Below, in pieces: positions 34,190-46,524 of a DNA stretch of 64,000 bases (its first letter is position 1; each line of letters opens with the position of its first letter). Below the pieces are notes generated by a model. It was not told where the DNA came from and did not search any database. It saw only the letters and a list, made by a program, of their open reading frames with translations. Origin of the DNA: Epiperipatus broadwayi (taxonomy: Eukaryota; Onychophora; Udeonychophora; Euonychophora; Peripatidae); NCBI GenBank assembly GCA_028023455.1, contig JAQFVV010000030.1:4856501-4920500 (forward strand), written 5' to 3'. The translations under genes and the position numbers were made by a program.

Positions 34190-34556
34190 CAGGGGTCCCC
34201 AACCCTATGCCCGCGTTAACCATGGTGCCTGCAGACCATTTTACGTGTGCCCGCCGCTATCTGAACACGATAAAAAATTATTTATCTGATACAAATAAAT
34301 TTAATTTTTAAAATTTCTTATAAATTATTGTATTATATTGTAATCAAATTGTAGGGCATACTATACTTTTACAGCGTAAAAATATAAACGTTAATTATGT
34401 TAAAATTTTATTTTTAAAAATAAATATTTTTTTGTACATTATGTGTCTTATTAACAATATCCAACTACAAATTTACATTGAAAAAATAAATGGTGCCCGC
34501 CATCTGGCCGGTATTATAGAATGTGCTTTTAAGTGCAAAAAGGTTGGGGATCCCTG
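34190..34556. mobile_element. Non-autonomous hAT element with 8-bp TSD
   Basis: The ends CAGGGGTCCCCAACC and GGTTGGGGATCCCTG are classic hAT terminal inverted repeats. The 8-bp duplication AATTAGAG is perfect (34182-34189 and 34557-34564). The 367-bp interior is AT-rich without transposase. It lies in the presumed intron just upstream of the receptor's coding exon. Confidence 0.9.
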
Positions 34557-34701
34557 AATTAGAGGAATCGAATGCAGTTTAAATTTTGTTAGGTATTTAG
34601 TGTGTGTGTTTGGGGGGGGGGATAATTAAATTTATTTATTTTAATTATAATGTATTAAATAAAGGGGAAAAAAAACAAAACCTTCTAATAATTTTCTTTT
34701 T

Positions 34702-34717
34702 TTATTTATTTTTGCAG
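34702..34717 (+). promoter_or_regulatory. 3' splice acceptor of receptor gene
   Basis: A long T-rich tract ends in TTTTTGCAG at 34717, 38 bp before the receptor ATG. It implies a spliced 5' UTR exon further upstream, which I could not locate. Confidence 0.6.
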
Positions 34718-34755
34718 AATTATATACTCTATGTGAAAAATAGAAAATCTTAAAC

Positions 34756-37700
34756 ATGAGTTTTTTGCTGCAAGTTATATTCCAGTTAACGACCTGCAGC
34801 TTGATTTTTGCAATCGCCGAACAGTGCAAGCTTAATAATACAGTATTTGATTGTTCTGGAAGTAGACTAAAAGACATTCATGTTACATTTCCTTCACATG
34901 TAGAGGAATTGTATTTAAACAGAAATGAAATTGTGGGTGTAAGAGATTTAAGGTTCAGTAGACTTCCTATATTAAAAGTATTAGATTTGAGTGTTAATAA
35001 TATATCTAAATTGGAAACAAAGGCATTTTCTGGTTTAAAATGGTTACAAACACTTAATCTTCAAGGAAATTTCTTAGATGAATTTGCTGATGAACTTTTT
35101 AAACCTCTTGAAAATTTAGAAATTCTAATTCTGGCTGAAAATTATTTAATAGAAATCCCTCGAGCGATTATTCATTTAAAAAAATTAAAACTTTTAAATT
35201 TGAATTCAAATAAAATTGTACAAATTGATTTTCCATATGGAATGGAAAAAATCAATCTTCAACATCTTTTTTTAAATAATAATCAAGTAAAAAATATTGA
35301 GTTATATTTTCATATATTGTCAAATACAACAGCTGACTCTAAAATTAGCCTTTTTAATTTGTTGACTTCACTAGATATTTCATTCAATCCTCTTGAAATG
35401 TGTGTAATAATAAAAGTTTTAAGATATGTGGAATATAGTAACATAACATATCTAAATATTGATGGTTTAAATCTTCGCTTAGAAGAGATTTTAAATCTTT
35501 CATCAAATTCATTGCTTCATTTATCTATTTCGCACAATAATTTTACATTTATTAATGCTAATACGTTTGCAAAATTAATTAATCTTCAAACTTTAGATAT
35601 TACTTTCAACAAATTAGACAATGTTCATTTCATTAAACAATTAATTATGTTAAAACGTTTGAACATTTCTAATAATCATCTAAAACGTATTCCTTCAGAG
35701 TTGCCAGCGTCAATTGAAATTTTAGATATGTCTTATAACTTGATTGAAATTATAGAAAATCATTTCAGCCATATGAAAGCTCTGAAATACTTAGATATGA
35801 AGAATAATATGTTACAATTTATTAAAGACAATTTTTTTTATAATTTAAATAGCTTAGAATATCTTGATTTGTCTTTTAATGCCATTAATCTAAATAGAAA
35901 GTATTCTTTTTCGCATTTTATTAATTTAAAAGTTCTTAATTTGGAGAACAATAACTGCACAACTTCAGTATCTTTTGAAGGTTTAATTAACTTAGAAATT
36001 TTAAAATTAAGTAGAAATCAATTAAAAGAAGCTATTGAGAATTTTGAACAGTTTCCATCATTGCCAAATTTACTTCATTTAGATCTAGGAGGTAATAATC
36101 TTTCTGCCATTCCGTTAGGTTTATTCTCATTTTTACCAAAAATTAAACATCTGTATCTTGCCCATAATTCACTGACACAATTTTCACTAGAATTATTTAC
36201 ACCTTTAGAGAATTTAGAAATTTTAGATTTATCGTATAATTTTTTGTCATCAGTGAATTCTCTATCGACTATTACGTCTGCTTTATCTCATTTAAAAATT
36301 TTAAATTTAACGGCAAATCATTTTTCCTGTACTGAAGCTAGCAAAAACTATCTTCAGCAGAATTCTTTCAATCTGAATGTTTTAAGCAATGTTTATATCT
36401 GTGAATTGTCAGAATCATGGAGTATTGCAAATGTATGCACCACTTTGCTATTAACTTTTTTCACATGTTCATGCGGAAAGTATTTTTGGGGGGATCGAAT
36501 TCAAAGTGTAGGTCGTTCATTTACTTCTTTACCAATAATTCAAATATTAATATGTTTATCGGAAAAGTATTTTCTTAGTTTAATATTGCTACGCTTTGTT
36601 TCAGTTCGGTCCTATTTATGGAAAAAATTTCAAAAATTGAAACAATATGTTAATGAAAATGGAATAAGATTAAAGTTATCATCATCGGAAAAACTAGTGA
36701 ATTTAATAGATCCTGATGCAGAAGTTAATTTAAGAAAACAAAATATTTTTGATGAAGATAATGCAGAAATACATGTACAACAAAATAAAACGGCTACTAT
36801 ATTAAATTCTTCTAAAATAAATAATGACATATTTGATCCTATGCCACAGATGTTTAACAAACAAAAAGTAATTAATGATCACGATAATGATAATATGGCA
36901 CATGGTAAATATTTAGATAAGGAACAAAATATCAAAGAAACAATAAATGTAATGCCATTTAGTGTTCATGAACAGGGTTCTCCTTTACTTAAACATAAAA
37001 ACGGCAGTAATAAAAATCAATTAGAATTTGGCACAGCAAATCAAAACTCTTCGTTAACAAATTTCCCAAATGAATGTACTTCTGTAAAAGATGTATTTGA
37101 TGCAGATTCAAATGTGGAACAATATAGAAGTGAAAATATTGATTGTTTAAAATCACCTCTTGATTGTATGTCAGCAGTAAATAAGGATGAAAAAAATGAA
37201 TCAACTTCCATTTTAGATCCTTCGCCAGCTTTTGATGGTAAACTGTCTTCAGAACTTGAAGATAAAAATATTACTAGAGAAATAGATACTTCGTTAGAAA
37301 ATACAAAAAAGAAAACTAATATATTTAATATGGAATTTGAAGAACTCAGTATATTATGTAATGGAAAAAAAAAAAGTAATCAAAATAATTCATTAGAAAT
37401 AAATGAATCTCATAAAGAAACATTCGATGGGTTTATAAGTTGTTGCAAAGAAGACTCAAGTTGGTTTCTGAATATTTTAAAACCAGCATTTAATGCTTAT
37501 GAGGGTCCGAAGCATAAAAAACATATTTTATGTTCAAAATATGAAAACGGTCCTGATATTGATAATCTTCTGAATAAAAGCAGAAAAGCAATTATTATTT
37601 GGTCGGGTGCTTATCAAAATTCACAAGAACGACAAATTGATTTGGTAAAAACAATTCAGAAAAAGAAAAAAACAAATGATATTATAGTCATATTAAAAAA

Positions 37701-37821
37701 TACAGATTTGACAGATGATGAAATTATTTCTAATTGTTTTTCTAAAACTAATATAATTAAATATTGGTCACATGACACTTCAACATTTTGGGACTCTTTT
37801 TACACAAAATTAGATCTTTGA
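34756..37821 (+). CDS. Toll-like LRR-TIR receptor
   Basis: A single-exon 1021-residue receptor of the Toll/TLR type, expected at a membrane with an ectodomain that senses ligand and a TIR domain that recruits adaptors. A signal peptide covers about 1-22, with cysteines 24 and 33 in an N-terminal cap. About 19-20 leucine-rich repeats follow to about 530 (for example LKVLDLSVNNISKL and LEILDLSYNFLSSV). Hydrophobic segments lie at about 556-575 and 592-617. A 270-residue N/K/D-rich linker leads to a TIR domain at about 889-1018. In the TIR, box 1 is FDGFISC (890-896), box 2 contains NGPDIDNLLNKSRKAIIIWS (G932) and box 3 is FW at 1011-1012. The start is favoured by an in-frame TAG at 34741 and the signal peptide. 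Oddities are the long linker, the second hydrophobic stretch, and a BB loop without the usual RDxxPG. A soluble-linker receptor or a recently duplicated family member are alternatives. Confidence 0.9.
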   Translation: MSFLLQVIFQLTTCSLIFAIAEQCKLNNTVFDCSGSRLKDIHVTFPSHVEELYLNRNEIVGVRDLRFSRLPILKVLDLSVNNISKLETKAFSGLKWLQTLNLQGNFLDEFADELFKPLENLEILILAENYLIEIPRAIIHLKKLKLLNLNSNKIVQIDFPYGMEKINLQHLFLNNNQVKNIELYFHILSNTTADSKISLFNLLTSLDISFNPLEMCVIIKVLRYVEYSNITYLNIDGLNLRLEEILNLSSNSLLHLSISHNNFTFINANTFAKLINLQTLDITFNKLDNVHFIKQLIMLKRLNISNNHLKRIPSELPASIEILDMSYNLIEIIENHFSHMKALKYLDMKNNMLQFIKDNFFYNLNSLEYLDLSFNAINLNRKYSFSHFINLKVLNLENNNCTTSVSFEGLINLEILKLSRNQLKEAIENFEQFPSLPNLLHLDLGGNNLSAIPLGLFSFLPKIKHLYLAHNSLTQFSLELFTPLENLEILDLSYNFLSSVNSLSTITSALSHLKILNLTANHFSCTEASKNYLQQNSFNLNVLSNVYICELSESWSIANVCTTLLLTFFTCSCGKYFWGDRIQSVGRSFTSLPIIQILICLSEKYFLSLILLRFVSVRSYLWKKFQKLKQYVNENGIRLKLSSSEKLVNLIDPDAEVNLRKQNIFDEDNAEIHVQQNKTATILNSSKINNDIFDPMPQMFNKQKVINDHDNDNMAHGKYLDKEQNIKETINVMPFSVHEQGSPLLKHKNGSNKNQLEFGTANQNSSLTNFPNECTSVKDVFDADSNVEQYRSENIDCLKSPLDCMSAVNKDEKNESTSILDPSPAFDGKLSSELEDKNITREIDTSLENTKKKTNIFNMEFEELSILCNGKKKSNQNNSLEINESHKETFDGFISCCKEDSSWFLNILKPAFNAYEGPKHKKHILCSKYENGPDIDNLLNKSRKAIIIWSGAYQNSQERQIDLVKTIQKKKKTNDIIVILKNTDLTDDEIISNCFSKTNIIKYWSHDTSTFWDSFYTKLDL

Positions 37822-38420
37822 AAGTATGTGGGTATGAATGATTTTTTTTTTTTTTGTTTCATGATAAAGTAATTCTATATATTTATACAGTATTGCATAT
37901 TTTAAAGCGAGAGAAAAAAAAAGAAATTTATATAAAAATTAGTACTGATAAATATAACAAATATCTGGTTATATAAATTATTAAAGTGATATGTGTTAAG
38001 AATTGGAATACTAAAGTACTTCGATGTTATAAAATATTGTCATAATATACAATTCAGATGCTGGCTATTATTTAACATCTAATAACTTATTTTCAATTTA
38101 CTAAAGGGCTGTGTAATCTAACTAAATTATATATTTATTTATATGACTATATATTTGAAGTTAAATCGCTATAATGATTGTCATTTCTGAAGATATGGGG
38201 AGAAAAATCAAGAACTGATGATATTGTATTTTTCTAACTACGCTCATATTTCTGAGTTTATATTTTTCAGTTTTATATATAATTAATGTATGTTTTTACT
38301 TTGGTATGCATTTTGTGTTATAATTATTTTTTGTCTTATTTTTTTTATTCCATGTTTATTATGTTAATTCTTACAAAGATGGTATAGTGTAATAAAAATA
38401 TTTGTGCATTTTACATTGTT
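37822..38420 (+). other. Receptor 3' UTR and polyadenylation signal
   Basis: AT-rich sequence after the stop. AATAAA at 38391-38396 is followed about 20 bp later by GT/T-rich sequence, a plausible cleavage region. Another AATAAA lies at about 38526. Confidence 0.45.
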
Positions 38421-38799
38421 TCAGAAATCATGATCCATAGTTGTTAGGGATCTTCTTTTTTTTATTTAAAAAATTATAATTATTTTATAAATGAATAGCA
38501 ATATATGTTCATTTTTCACTTTAAGAAATAAATTTTTGTAAAAAGCCGGGAAGCAGAAAGTCACAAACATTATTAAATTGTTAATCCTCATATAAGCTGT
38601 AAATAGATTACTTTTTTAAAAAAAATAAATTCTTGTAAATATGAAATAGATATCAATTATGCAATTAATGTTTGCAGATAAATTTCTGGTTTAATTCAGA
38701 AAATTATACATTAGTGATGTGATGTGATGTACTGTAGCTACTCCTTAAATGAAGTCAAGAATCTCTCGGCAATTATGCCAAGAAAAACTTGTTAGCTAC

Positions 38800-39146
38800 T
38801 TAATTTTACATTCCCCAGTCTAATTTTTCCCATATTCTGCTCCATCCCATTTCCACAACATAATCTTTATCAACTCTACAGCCTTTATATCTAAATCCGC
38901 CTTATCTTTTTCCAAACCCAGCATAAAAACCAATAATCTACTTTCTGTATAATCACTTTTTTCATATTTATTTTCCCATAACTTCATTATATGTGCCGTT
39001 TTCAAGCATTTACATTCAATTAACAAATGCCTAATATTTTCTATTCCTTCCTTACCTAATTTACAGACTAAATCACCCATATTTTTCCATTTACATGTAT
39101 ATTCTACGATCATTAAAGTCTTAAGATGTTGTTTAATGGCCATTCC
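38800..39146 (-). pseudogene. LINE reverse transcriptase C-terminal fragment
   Basis: The minus-strand frame carries a zinc-knuckle-like pattern: a Cys in LVCKLGKEGIENIRHLLIEC with a following H and C, which is the arrangement at the C-terminus of many non-LTR reverse transcriptases. It also has LMIVEYTCKWKN before and LLVFMLGLEKDKADLDIKAV after. Only about 107 codons remain and no catalytic part is present. A 5'-truncated LINE insertion is the likely origin. Confidence 0.55.
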
Positions 39147-39149
39147 TCA

Positions 39150-41180
39150 CCTGTATTTTTAAATAAGGCTGTAGTAAATATTCTTACACTAAATTTATTT
39201 TGGCAACAATAGAATTTTTGCATTACTATAATCATTTTCATTACATAATGTAAATATCCTTGTTGAATTACAAAATAAGTATGGTGTCATCTTCAAAAGA
39301 TTGCCAATATCCATTAATTAGTAATTTCAGATAAATATTGTTTCATTAAGTTAAAAAAGACAACAAAACACATTTTTTCTCCAAAGTAAAATCCTTAAAA
39401 AATACATGATTGGAGCATTATAATAGAAAATGTTTAAAATTAAATAAAAGAAAAGTAGATAAAAAATATAAGACTAAAAACTTACTAGTTACATTTTTTT
39501 ATTTTTTTATTTCTTTAATATAAATGATTTTAAGGAATATAAATAATAATGGGAGGGGGGGGTAAATAGATACTTTTAGATAGAATATGAATTGCAAATT
39601 TTTTGTTTTATAAAGACTGATGATTATTGATAGTCTAGAATTGTCATGAAAGAAGTAATATTAATAATTATTCGTAGTGCAGTGGTTATTACATTTGCCT
39701 GCTATGCTTAAATCCAGAATTGAACTTTCTAATTCACCATTTAGCCAGCTTATATTTAACTATGCAATATTTATAAATTAATAACTATTTAATTATCCTG
39801 GCCAATCACGAGTGACAGTGGATTGCTTGTAATATGATATTACCTTATCTACCGATAACGAAGTAATCGTACAACTATGAGTGCTTTACATGTATTTATT
39901 CACATTTTTTGACTAACGAATTAATATACCTAGAATGCTAATAATCCAGCAATTTCTATCATCTGGGCTAGACTTCCCTGTCAGAATTGTATGTTCACCT
40001 AACAAGATGTAGAATCTGAGTAAAAGTTTCCCATAATCCACTCATGCCTGAGATACACAGGTCAGGAGCAATCGTGGATTCTGCCCTATTTGCCCTTCGC
40101 TAGAACTATAACATTATGAACTACATTTCTGATGATACAGATGAATTTCATTTATTCCAGTCCCAGAGACACAGCGGAGAGACTAGAGATCTACAGGGAA
40201 AATATAATTACTTAACTTTGAACCCCTAACAGGGTATGATTGACTTATGAATATACCCATATTTCATTAATAACTGGGTTAGTAAATGTAATAGACTAGC
40301 CTAAGATTAAACAGAACCTGAATTATATATGACACAATCTATTTAACGATGTGTATGCATAAAATACTGAGACAAAGAATGATTAAATAATTGGTTATGA
40401 AATGGTAATAATTTATTAATATAACTAATGAAAGATCGAATAAATAAATAACGATAATATAAGCTTAATAAATAGAAATGATGAATCTATTTACATGTGA
40501 CATAAAATTAATAAAATCTGGATTTCACGATATCAGTAGCAATGGTTTGCATATTCTATAGATTACCATGATTGAAGAAAACGCAAATAACAGTTGAGTA
40601 AATAAGAATAAAATATAGCATTTACCCAAGATGATGGGCTTTATATGCTAATGAAAGGAGATATCAATTTTAACATAGATTTATAATTTGAATGCTATGA
40701 TTGACTTGAATAAGAAATAAATGATCTTAAGGAATGTATGTAGGAAATTGAGCTTTATTTATTTAAAACCATATTTAAATTATGGTTTATCATGACCATA
40801 CATTAAAATACATTTATAGATATTTACAAGCTTTATTCAGTCAGTAATTATACATTATATCAATCATTTGGAAGGAAAAGCATTTATTTGTGTATTTAAT
40901 TAATCATTCTGATTTGACAGAATTTAATAAATGTCTATTAGCATACCTAAAGATTGTGGCTAGCTTAAATAAGCTTTAAATTGACATTTCTAACATAAAA
41001 TAATAGTGGGGAAAAGAGGCTGGTTTACAGAGATCACAGTATTACGATTTATAGATAAATAACAGAGCAATGTAAAATATTAATTAAGAGTTCACGTTGT
41101 TGACCCAAAATGATAGCGCTAGAAATATTGTCTGCTTGCAGATGAGAAGCTTCAACAATTATAAGAATGTGGGAAATTTG
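39150..41180. other. AT-rich DNA, unrecognised
   Basis: No gene recognised. A stretch at 39676-39725 (GTAGTGCAGTGGTTATTACA) faintly resembles a tRNA A box but has no convincing B box. Confidence 0.4.
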
Positions 41181-41345
41181 CCTGCACTTGTGACAGGGCA
41201 GTATTTGAGGAAGTGGTTAGCAGGGGATTTCATAGTTCGGATTTTCCCGACATCCCATAAAATCCACCTGCACTTGTGACAGGGCAGTATTTGAAGAAGT
41301 GGTTAATAGGGGATTCCATGGTTCGGATTTTACAACATCCTATGC
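41181..41345. repeat. Tandem duplication of an 86-bp unit
   Basis: CCTGCACTTGTGACAGGGCA starts at 41181 and again at 41267. The two copies share about 85% identity through GGTTCGGATTTT. The open frame at 41097-41279 crosses it without a recognisable domain. Confidence 0.8.
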
Positions 41346-41599
41346 AGAGCCTCACTACAACCTGACATCCTGGAGTGGGTGCTTCCAAACTTCATTGCGG
41401 GACAAGCCATAAAATGATCCGGGTCCTCCGGATAGTAATTGTGACAAAGCAAGATATGCAAAGTTTTATAACACTATCAGGAGTAAGCAGTGCTAATAAA
41501 GTTCAGGTCCTATATCCCCCGCCCATAGTTTGTATATTTTTCCCCTGCCCAAAGTTGATATATTTTATATTTTTTGCTACAACTTTTTCTTCCTGACTT

Positions 41600-42435
41600 T
41601 TTTCATTTAAATTGTTAATATTTCTGTAAGAGTATATTTTGATACAGTATATCAAATCCAGTAATAATGAAGTTAAAAAAAAAAAATGAAGTTATACAAA
41701 TAAAGTAGAAGTTTGAAAAATAAAAAAAATATGTAGTAAACATAAGAATACGTTGATTTTTAATGTAAAATGCATAGAAATCATAAAATGAAAAATTGTA
41801 TGACAAATGTATTTAATTCTAGATGATCAGTTAAGTCAAGGTAAAACTTTAATAACTCATTGTCAGTTGTAGTGGAATATAATTTCATAATATTAAAGAT
41901 AAATATGCATGGTAAATTTAAAATACCTATTATAGCTTGCCATTTCTGGATGGAAATATTACATATACATTATGCATTTATTTTATTATTAATAATAATA
42001 ACATTCTAACATCAGAAATTAATTAGTTGACAATGATAAAAAAGGAAAATCTTTTTTGTTTTTTAGAAATCCTGCTTTATATTTAAAAATTATGATTTAG
42101 TTAATGTGTCATGATTTTTGAAATTAATTGTAATTATTTTGTAATATATATCTAAACACTGAATTTAAAAATGACAATCTCAAAATATATTTTGACATTA
42201 TTTTGAAAACTTGGATGTACTAATATTTATATCTTTTTTATAATGATTTTTTTAAAAATGCATTGTGATAAATTTTATTATAAATATTCATTAAAATGTA
42301 AATAGCATTTGCAATAAAAAAAATTTAAAACTACTTTAAAATTGTTCTGTTGTTATTAAATACTTATAAATCATTTAAATTTGTATTTAAATGATTAATG
42401 CCTTGCGCAATTCAATCAGTAGTTATTACAGACGT
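41600..42435. other. AT-rich DNA, unrecognised
   Basis: Homopolymer-rich, no feature seen. Confidence 0.45.
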
Positions 42436-42633
42436 GAGAATTATTCTTCAGATATAAAACGTGATAAACAAAGCAGCCAAAATTCAAAAAAAGTAATCAC
42501 AACAAAGAACAATTCGTCAAGTGCTTTCATATGTCGCCATGATTTTCGTATACTGTACCAAAAGCGCTTGGCAAATTGTTTTTCGAATTTTGACGCTCTG
42601 TTTATCACGATTTATATGTGGAGAATAATTTTC
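42436..42633. mobile_element. Foldback element of about 198 bp
   Basis: GAGAATTATTCTTC and ACGTGATAAACAAAGCAGCC on the left are inverted at CTCTGTTTATCACG and GAGAATAATTTTC on the right. The open frame 42391-42642 is simply the foldback read through and is not called. Confidence 0.65.
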
Positions 42634-43609
42634 ATTATCTAACAATTTTTTTTATGTTAATTTATTTATTATTTAAAGACTTGAGAAGTAAAAGTTCCCA
42701 AAATGTTTCTTGAATGAGTAAAAGTGCAAAAAAAAAGTTGTTGTTTAATTGTATTCAGCTTGCTACTTGGGTGATTGAATGTCATGATCTACAGAACAAT
42801 AAGCCATGCATTTGAATCCCTAAAAAAAACTCACAATCTTATTGCAACACAAAACTAGCATTTTTTCATTAATCGTGTACTGATTTGGGAAGGAGGGGGA
42901 CAGTTTATTCTCTAGTTAAAAACGCATATCCATTTACCAACAATATTAGATGCTTATTAGATTACCTATGAACCAACTATCTGAAACCAAAAAAACAGCT
43001 TGATTGAGAATTTTTTTAACTATCTTAACATTATTCAGTTCACTACACATAATGATGATTTTTAAAAAATTGATATGGGTTGAAAGATAACTGGAATTGA
43101 TATTGGAAATGAGATCAGTACAAATGTAGATTGAAATTAGTATATGTTATAATGGAATTCATGATTATGTGTTTGTTTTTTTTATTGACTCTGAACAATT
43201 AGGAAAAATGAGATTAGATGTTTTTTAAAAGTTAATTTAATAGAGAATGGAAAACACAAGTTGTAAAGATATGATTAGTAATATATAAATGGGGAGAAGT
43301 ATTATTTAGAAAATTATGAATACAAAGAGAAATTAGATAGTGCAATATACTTAGAGATATAGGGATTTTGGAGAATATACAGAAAAGAGGTAAAAGAAAG
43401 AAGAAAATAGGGATACTTATATATAATTCCTTTGCTGAAAGCTTGCCAGGATATTTTTTATTTAATTGTCCATTTTCAGGGGCATTGAAGTATTTGTTTT
43501 TTTCCCTCAAAATTATTTTATCGTACATATGATATTTATTAATTTTAAAAAATATTAAATTGAAATTTAATGTTAAGTTTAAATAATTAACTTTTTTTTA
43601 TATACTTTT

Positions 43610-44119
43610 AGCATTTACTGTAGGATTTTCATTCAAGCTCTTATTTAATTATTTTTCCTGACATTTTGAAAAATGATTAAAATTTGGGACCTACCAGTGA
43701 CAGAAGATGCAATGGAATATTTTCAGAATTATGGGATAGTGCATATGTTTGTGGCAACATTGCAGCTTATGTTCTTTTTAATATGATTATTGTATTAAAT
43801 ATTTCTTAGCATATTCATTTTAAAATAATTATAAAAACACAAATTATACAAAATTCCAAACAATTGTAATTAAATAAAATTTAATTTAACTGATAAAATA
43901 AAAAAAACATAATGAAAAGAAAGTATAACAAATTTGGGTATTCATGTTGGTGGATGGCAGTTGTTAATAGCCTGCAACATCGCCACAAACCTATGCACTT
44001 TCCCTTAACTCTAAAAATACTCCACTGCATCTTTTGTCACTAGTAGATTCCAAATTTTAATTACTGGGACAAAATGGTAAGAAAAATAATTAACAGCTTG
44101 AATGAAAATTGAAAATGCT
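43610..44119. mobile_element. Foldback element of 510 bp
   Basis: Arms of about 170 bp: AGCATTTACTGTAGGATTTT on the left mirrors the right end AAAATTGAAAATGCT. Both arms carry CACAAACnTATGCAC/GTGCATATGTTTGTG and the AGATGCAATGGAATATTTT block. The middle is AT-rich. Confidence 0.7.
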
Positions 44120-44470
44120 ATGGTAATCGCAAAAAAATTATAACAGTAGTAGCAACGTGCTAACATTTGTACGTTATAGTACACCTAAAAAAAACAATTA
44201 AATGTTCTGAATGGAATTATAAAAAAATATTAATTATTTAAAATTAACAAGTAACTTGCAATAAAATAATTTTGAGATTAAAAAATAATAAATATTTGGG
44301 GTAATTAAACAGAAAAACACCTGTCAAGCTTCCAGTGAGGGGAGCGAAGGAAGTACACTAAATACCGAAAAGAGTTTCAAGAGATAAGTTTTGATTTGGA
44401 GGTCTAGTCTACCTTTTTGTGAATAATTAATGAAAATATAACTTTATTAAATAAAGTAAATTTTTAAGTT

Positions 44471-44613
44471 AAGTGATTTTATTTAATTTGATCAATAATA
44501 TACTAACAGATAAAAAGTCAAGACAAAACATCAAAATTGTGATACAATAAAAAGTTTGTTTGTTTTATCTGATAGTGTGTTATTGATCAATCTAATGAAA
44601 TAAAATTATTTAA
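44471..44613. mobile_element. Short hairpin element of 143 bp
   Basis: Arms of about 55 bp contain TTTGATCAATAATATACTA and the inverse TAGTGTGTTATTGATCAAT. No coding sequence. Confidence 0.6.
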
Positions 44614-44843
44614 CTTAAAAAAAATATATATATATATTATTTTTTACTGTTGGATTTTTTACTTCCAATTTTTTTATTTTCCAATGACTCATTTAAATAT
44701 CTTTTTGAAACCCTTTGGTAAAAATAGATGGTGTCTTTTGGATCTTACCCTTTAATGTACAATCTAGTTCTGCCAATACTTAATTATTACAAGCAGGCCA
44801 ATTCTTTTTTATCATACAATTTTGTTTACAAATAAAGATATTT

Positions 44844-46362
44844 GGTACTGTTCTATTAGCTCGTGTCAGCCGCTTGATGGTGTTATTTATATGCAAAAAC
44901 AAATATGCCATTTATGTAGCCGCCACTGGTCTTTTATGCAAAAGCACAGCATAGAAAGAGGCCATTTAACATGTCATTCTGGCGGGCGACCTGCTACTTC
45001 GTGTTACACACTTTATCCCAATGCTGACAGTTCAAAGTTTGCTACAGTATCGTCTGAACTTTAGCCTGCCACAACTCTTCAAATATACATGTCAAAGTAA
45101 TCAGCTTACAATTAATCTGACCTACTATTACCTCAACAATTGTAAACCCGTTGCCACACTTCCCTACTCAACATGGAACCTTCAAAAAATTTGAAACCGG
45201 TATATCCAAGCAAGATTTCAATCAGCTCACGTTTGTGCGAGAACACGTCCATGATAAATAAAATGGCTGACTGCAAAACTGAGCCGTTCAAATTGTGCCA
45301 ATTGCCTTCTGAAGAAGCTGGCATGGTGGCATTTTTACAGGACAACAACATACTCCTACATGCCAAAAGATGTGTATGCAGCGAAATGATGAGACTGGAG
45401 ATGTCCAAAACCATCTCGCAGTTTCAGTTGCAAGTCCCATTCCTATCGACGAAAGGAGACCTGCTTTGACGGTTCCAGAATCCTGTTCGCTTTGAAAGCC
45501 TTAGTGTGAGCCAGATTCAGGAATGAAGCATGCTTCGGTAGCTTATGTCCATTTCTTTGATTGGCTCATTTAGGAGGAATTCACTCTGGGCATCTCCAGT
45601 ATTTAAGGATTGGCCAATGAAGTATTTCGGAAAGCAATTAAAAAATGTAGGCACATGATACAAAGTACTACACAGTATTACAGATACAGTCAAACAACTG
45701 TATTAACATTAATATATAGGTATATTATCCCGTATGTTACTATGCTACAAAAAAAAAATCCATTATGAAATGAATAAAAAACCCATTTTCTTTAAAGACA
45801 TTTAATTTAGATGCGGATATTATACCAGCATTTTATTCTTAGCATGAATAATTATTAATAGCTATCATCGTTGAGCTATTTCTACACATAGATCTGATTC
45901 TTATTGAATATCTAAATCTATGAAAAAGATCGCATGGTACTTCTCTATTCCAATTATTAAATTAGCAGATGTGTATATAACTATTGACCTTCTAATGTGT
46001 AATTAATTAATTCAATACATATCTGATTTGACTAAGTATATATATAATAAATATAACTTGTCTGTTTTTATTTACAAACGAGTTTCGCCTTACATAGCAG
46101 GTTTAGAGTAAAATTTGATGAAAAAATTGTTTTGAACTTAATTTTAATTTCTATCACCCAACTTCTCATTTATATACATATATTCCGCATCATCAACTAA
46201 ATAAAAAATAAATAAACTTGTTGATTTTATAGATAACGGTAACATACATGAATATCTATAAGATATTAAAAATTAATTTTTATGCTGGTGGCCTGGTAAC
46301 ATTATATTTCTGTGTTTTTTTCATAGCATCAAGCGGCTGTCACGAGCTAATACAACAGTACC
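44844..46362 (+). mobile_element. Merlin-like DNA transposon, second family
   Basis: 36-bp inverted ends: GGTACTGTTCTATTAGCTCG on the left matches the inverted right end with 3 differences. The flanking 8-mers AGATATTT (44836) and CGGTATTT (46363) match at 6 of 8 positions, fitting an old 8-bp duplication. The interior holds a zinc-ribbon-like transposase N-terminus (45173-45560). Roughly 700 bp of AT-rich sequence without a DDE domain follows, so the element is broken. The Merlin assignment is an inference from termini, TSD size and the N-terminal match. Confidence 0.55.
45173..45560 (+). pseudogene. ISXO2/Merlin-like transposase N-terminus
   Basis: The frame reads FKLCQLPSEEAGMVAFLQDN, then NNILLHAKRCVCSEMMRLEM, the layout of the Merlin N-terminal zinc-ribbon segment. 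After a frame change near 45415 a continuation SCKSHSYRRKETCFDGS matches the second cysteine half and the RKGSFF region. Stops follow and no catalytic domain is detectable. It sits inside the 44844-46362 inverted ends. Confidence 0.5.
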
Positions 46363-46524
46363 CGGTATTTTTAGTCATAAAAATATTTTTTACATAGATT
46401 TTCAGTTGAAGTAATAAAAAAAACATTTTTTATTATTTAGACATGATTTAAAATTTGGAAAATTTACATGTATTTTAATTTAAAAAAATATTCTAGGTAA
46501 GGAATAGTTGTTCTTTTTTTCCCC

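Noticed and set aside
39676-39760. tRNA-like or SINE head
   Set aside because: Only a vague A-box resemblance; no B box or tail.
41181-41345. CRISPR-like direct repeats
   Set aside because: Only two long adjacent copies with no spacer pattern, in a eukaryotic context; a plain tandem duplication.
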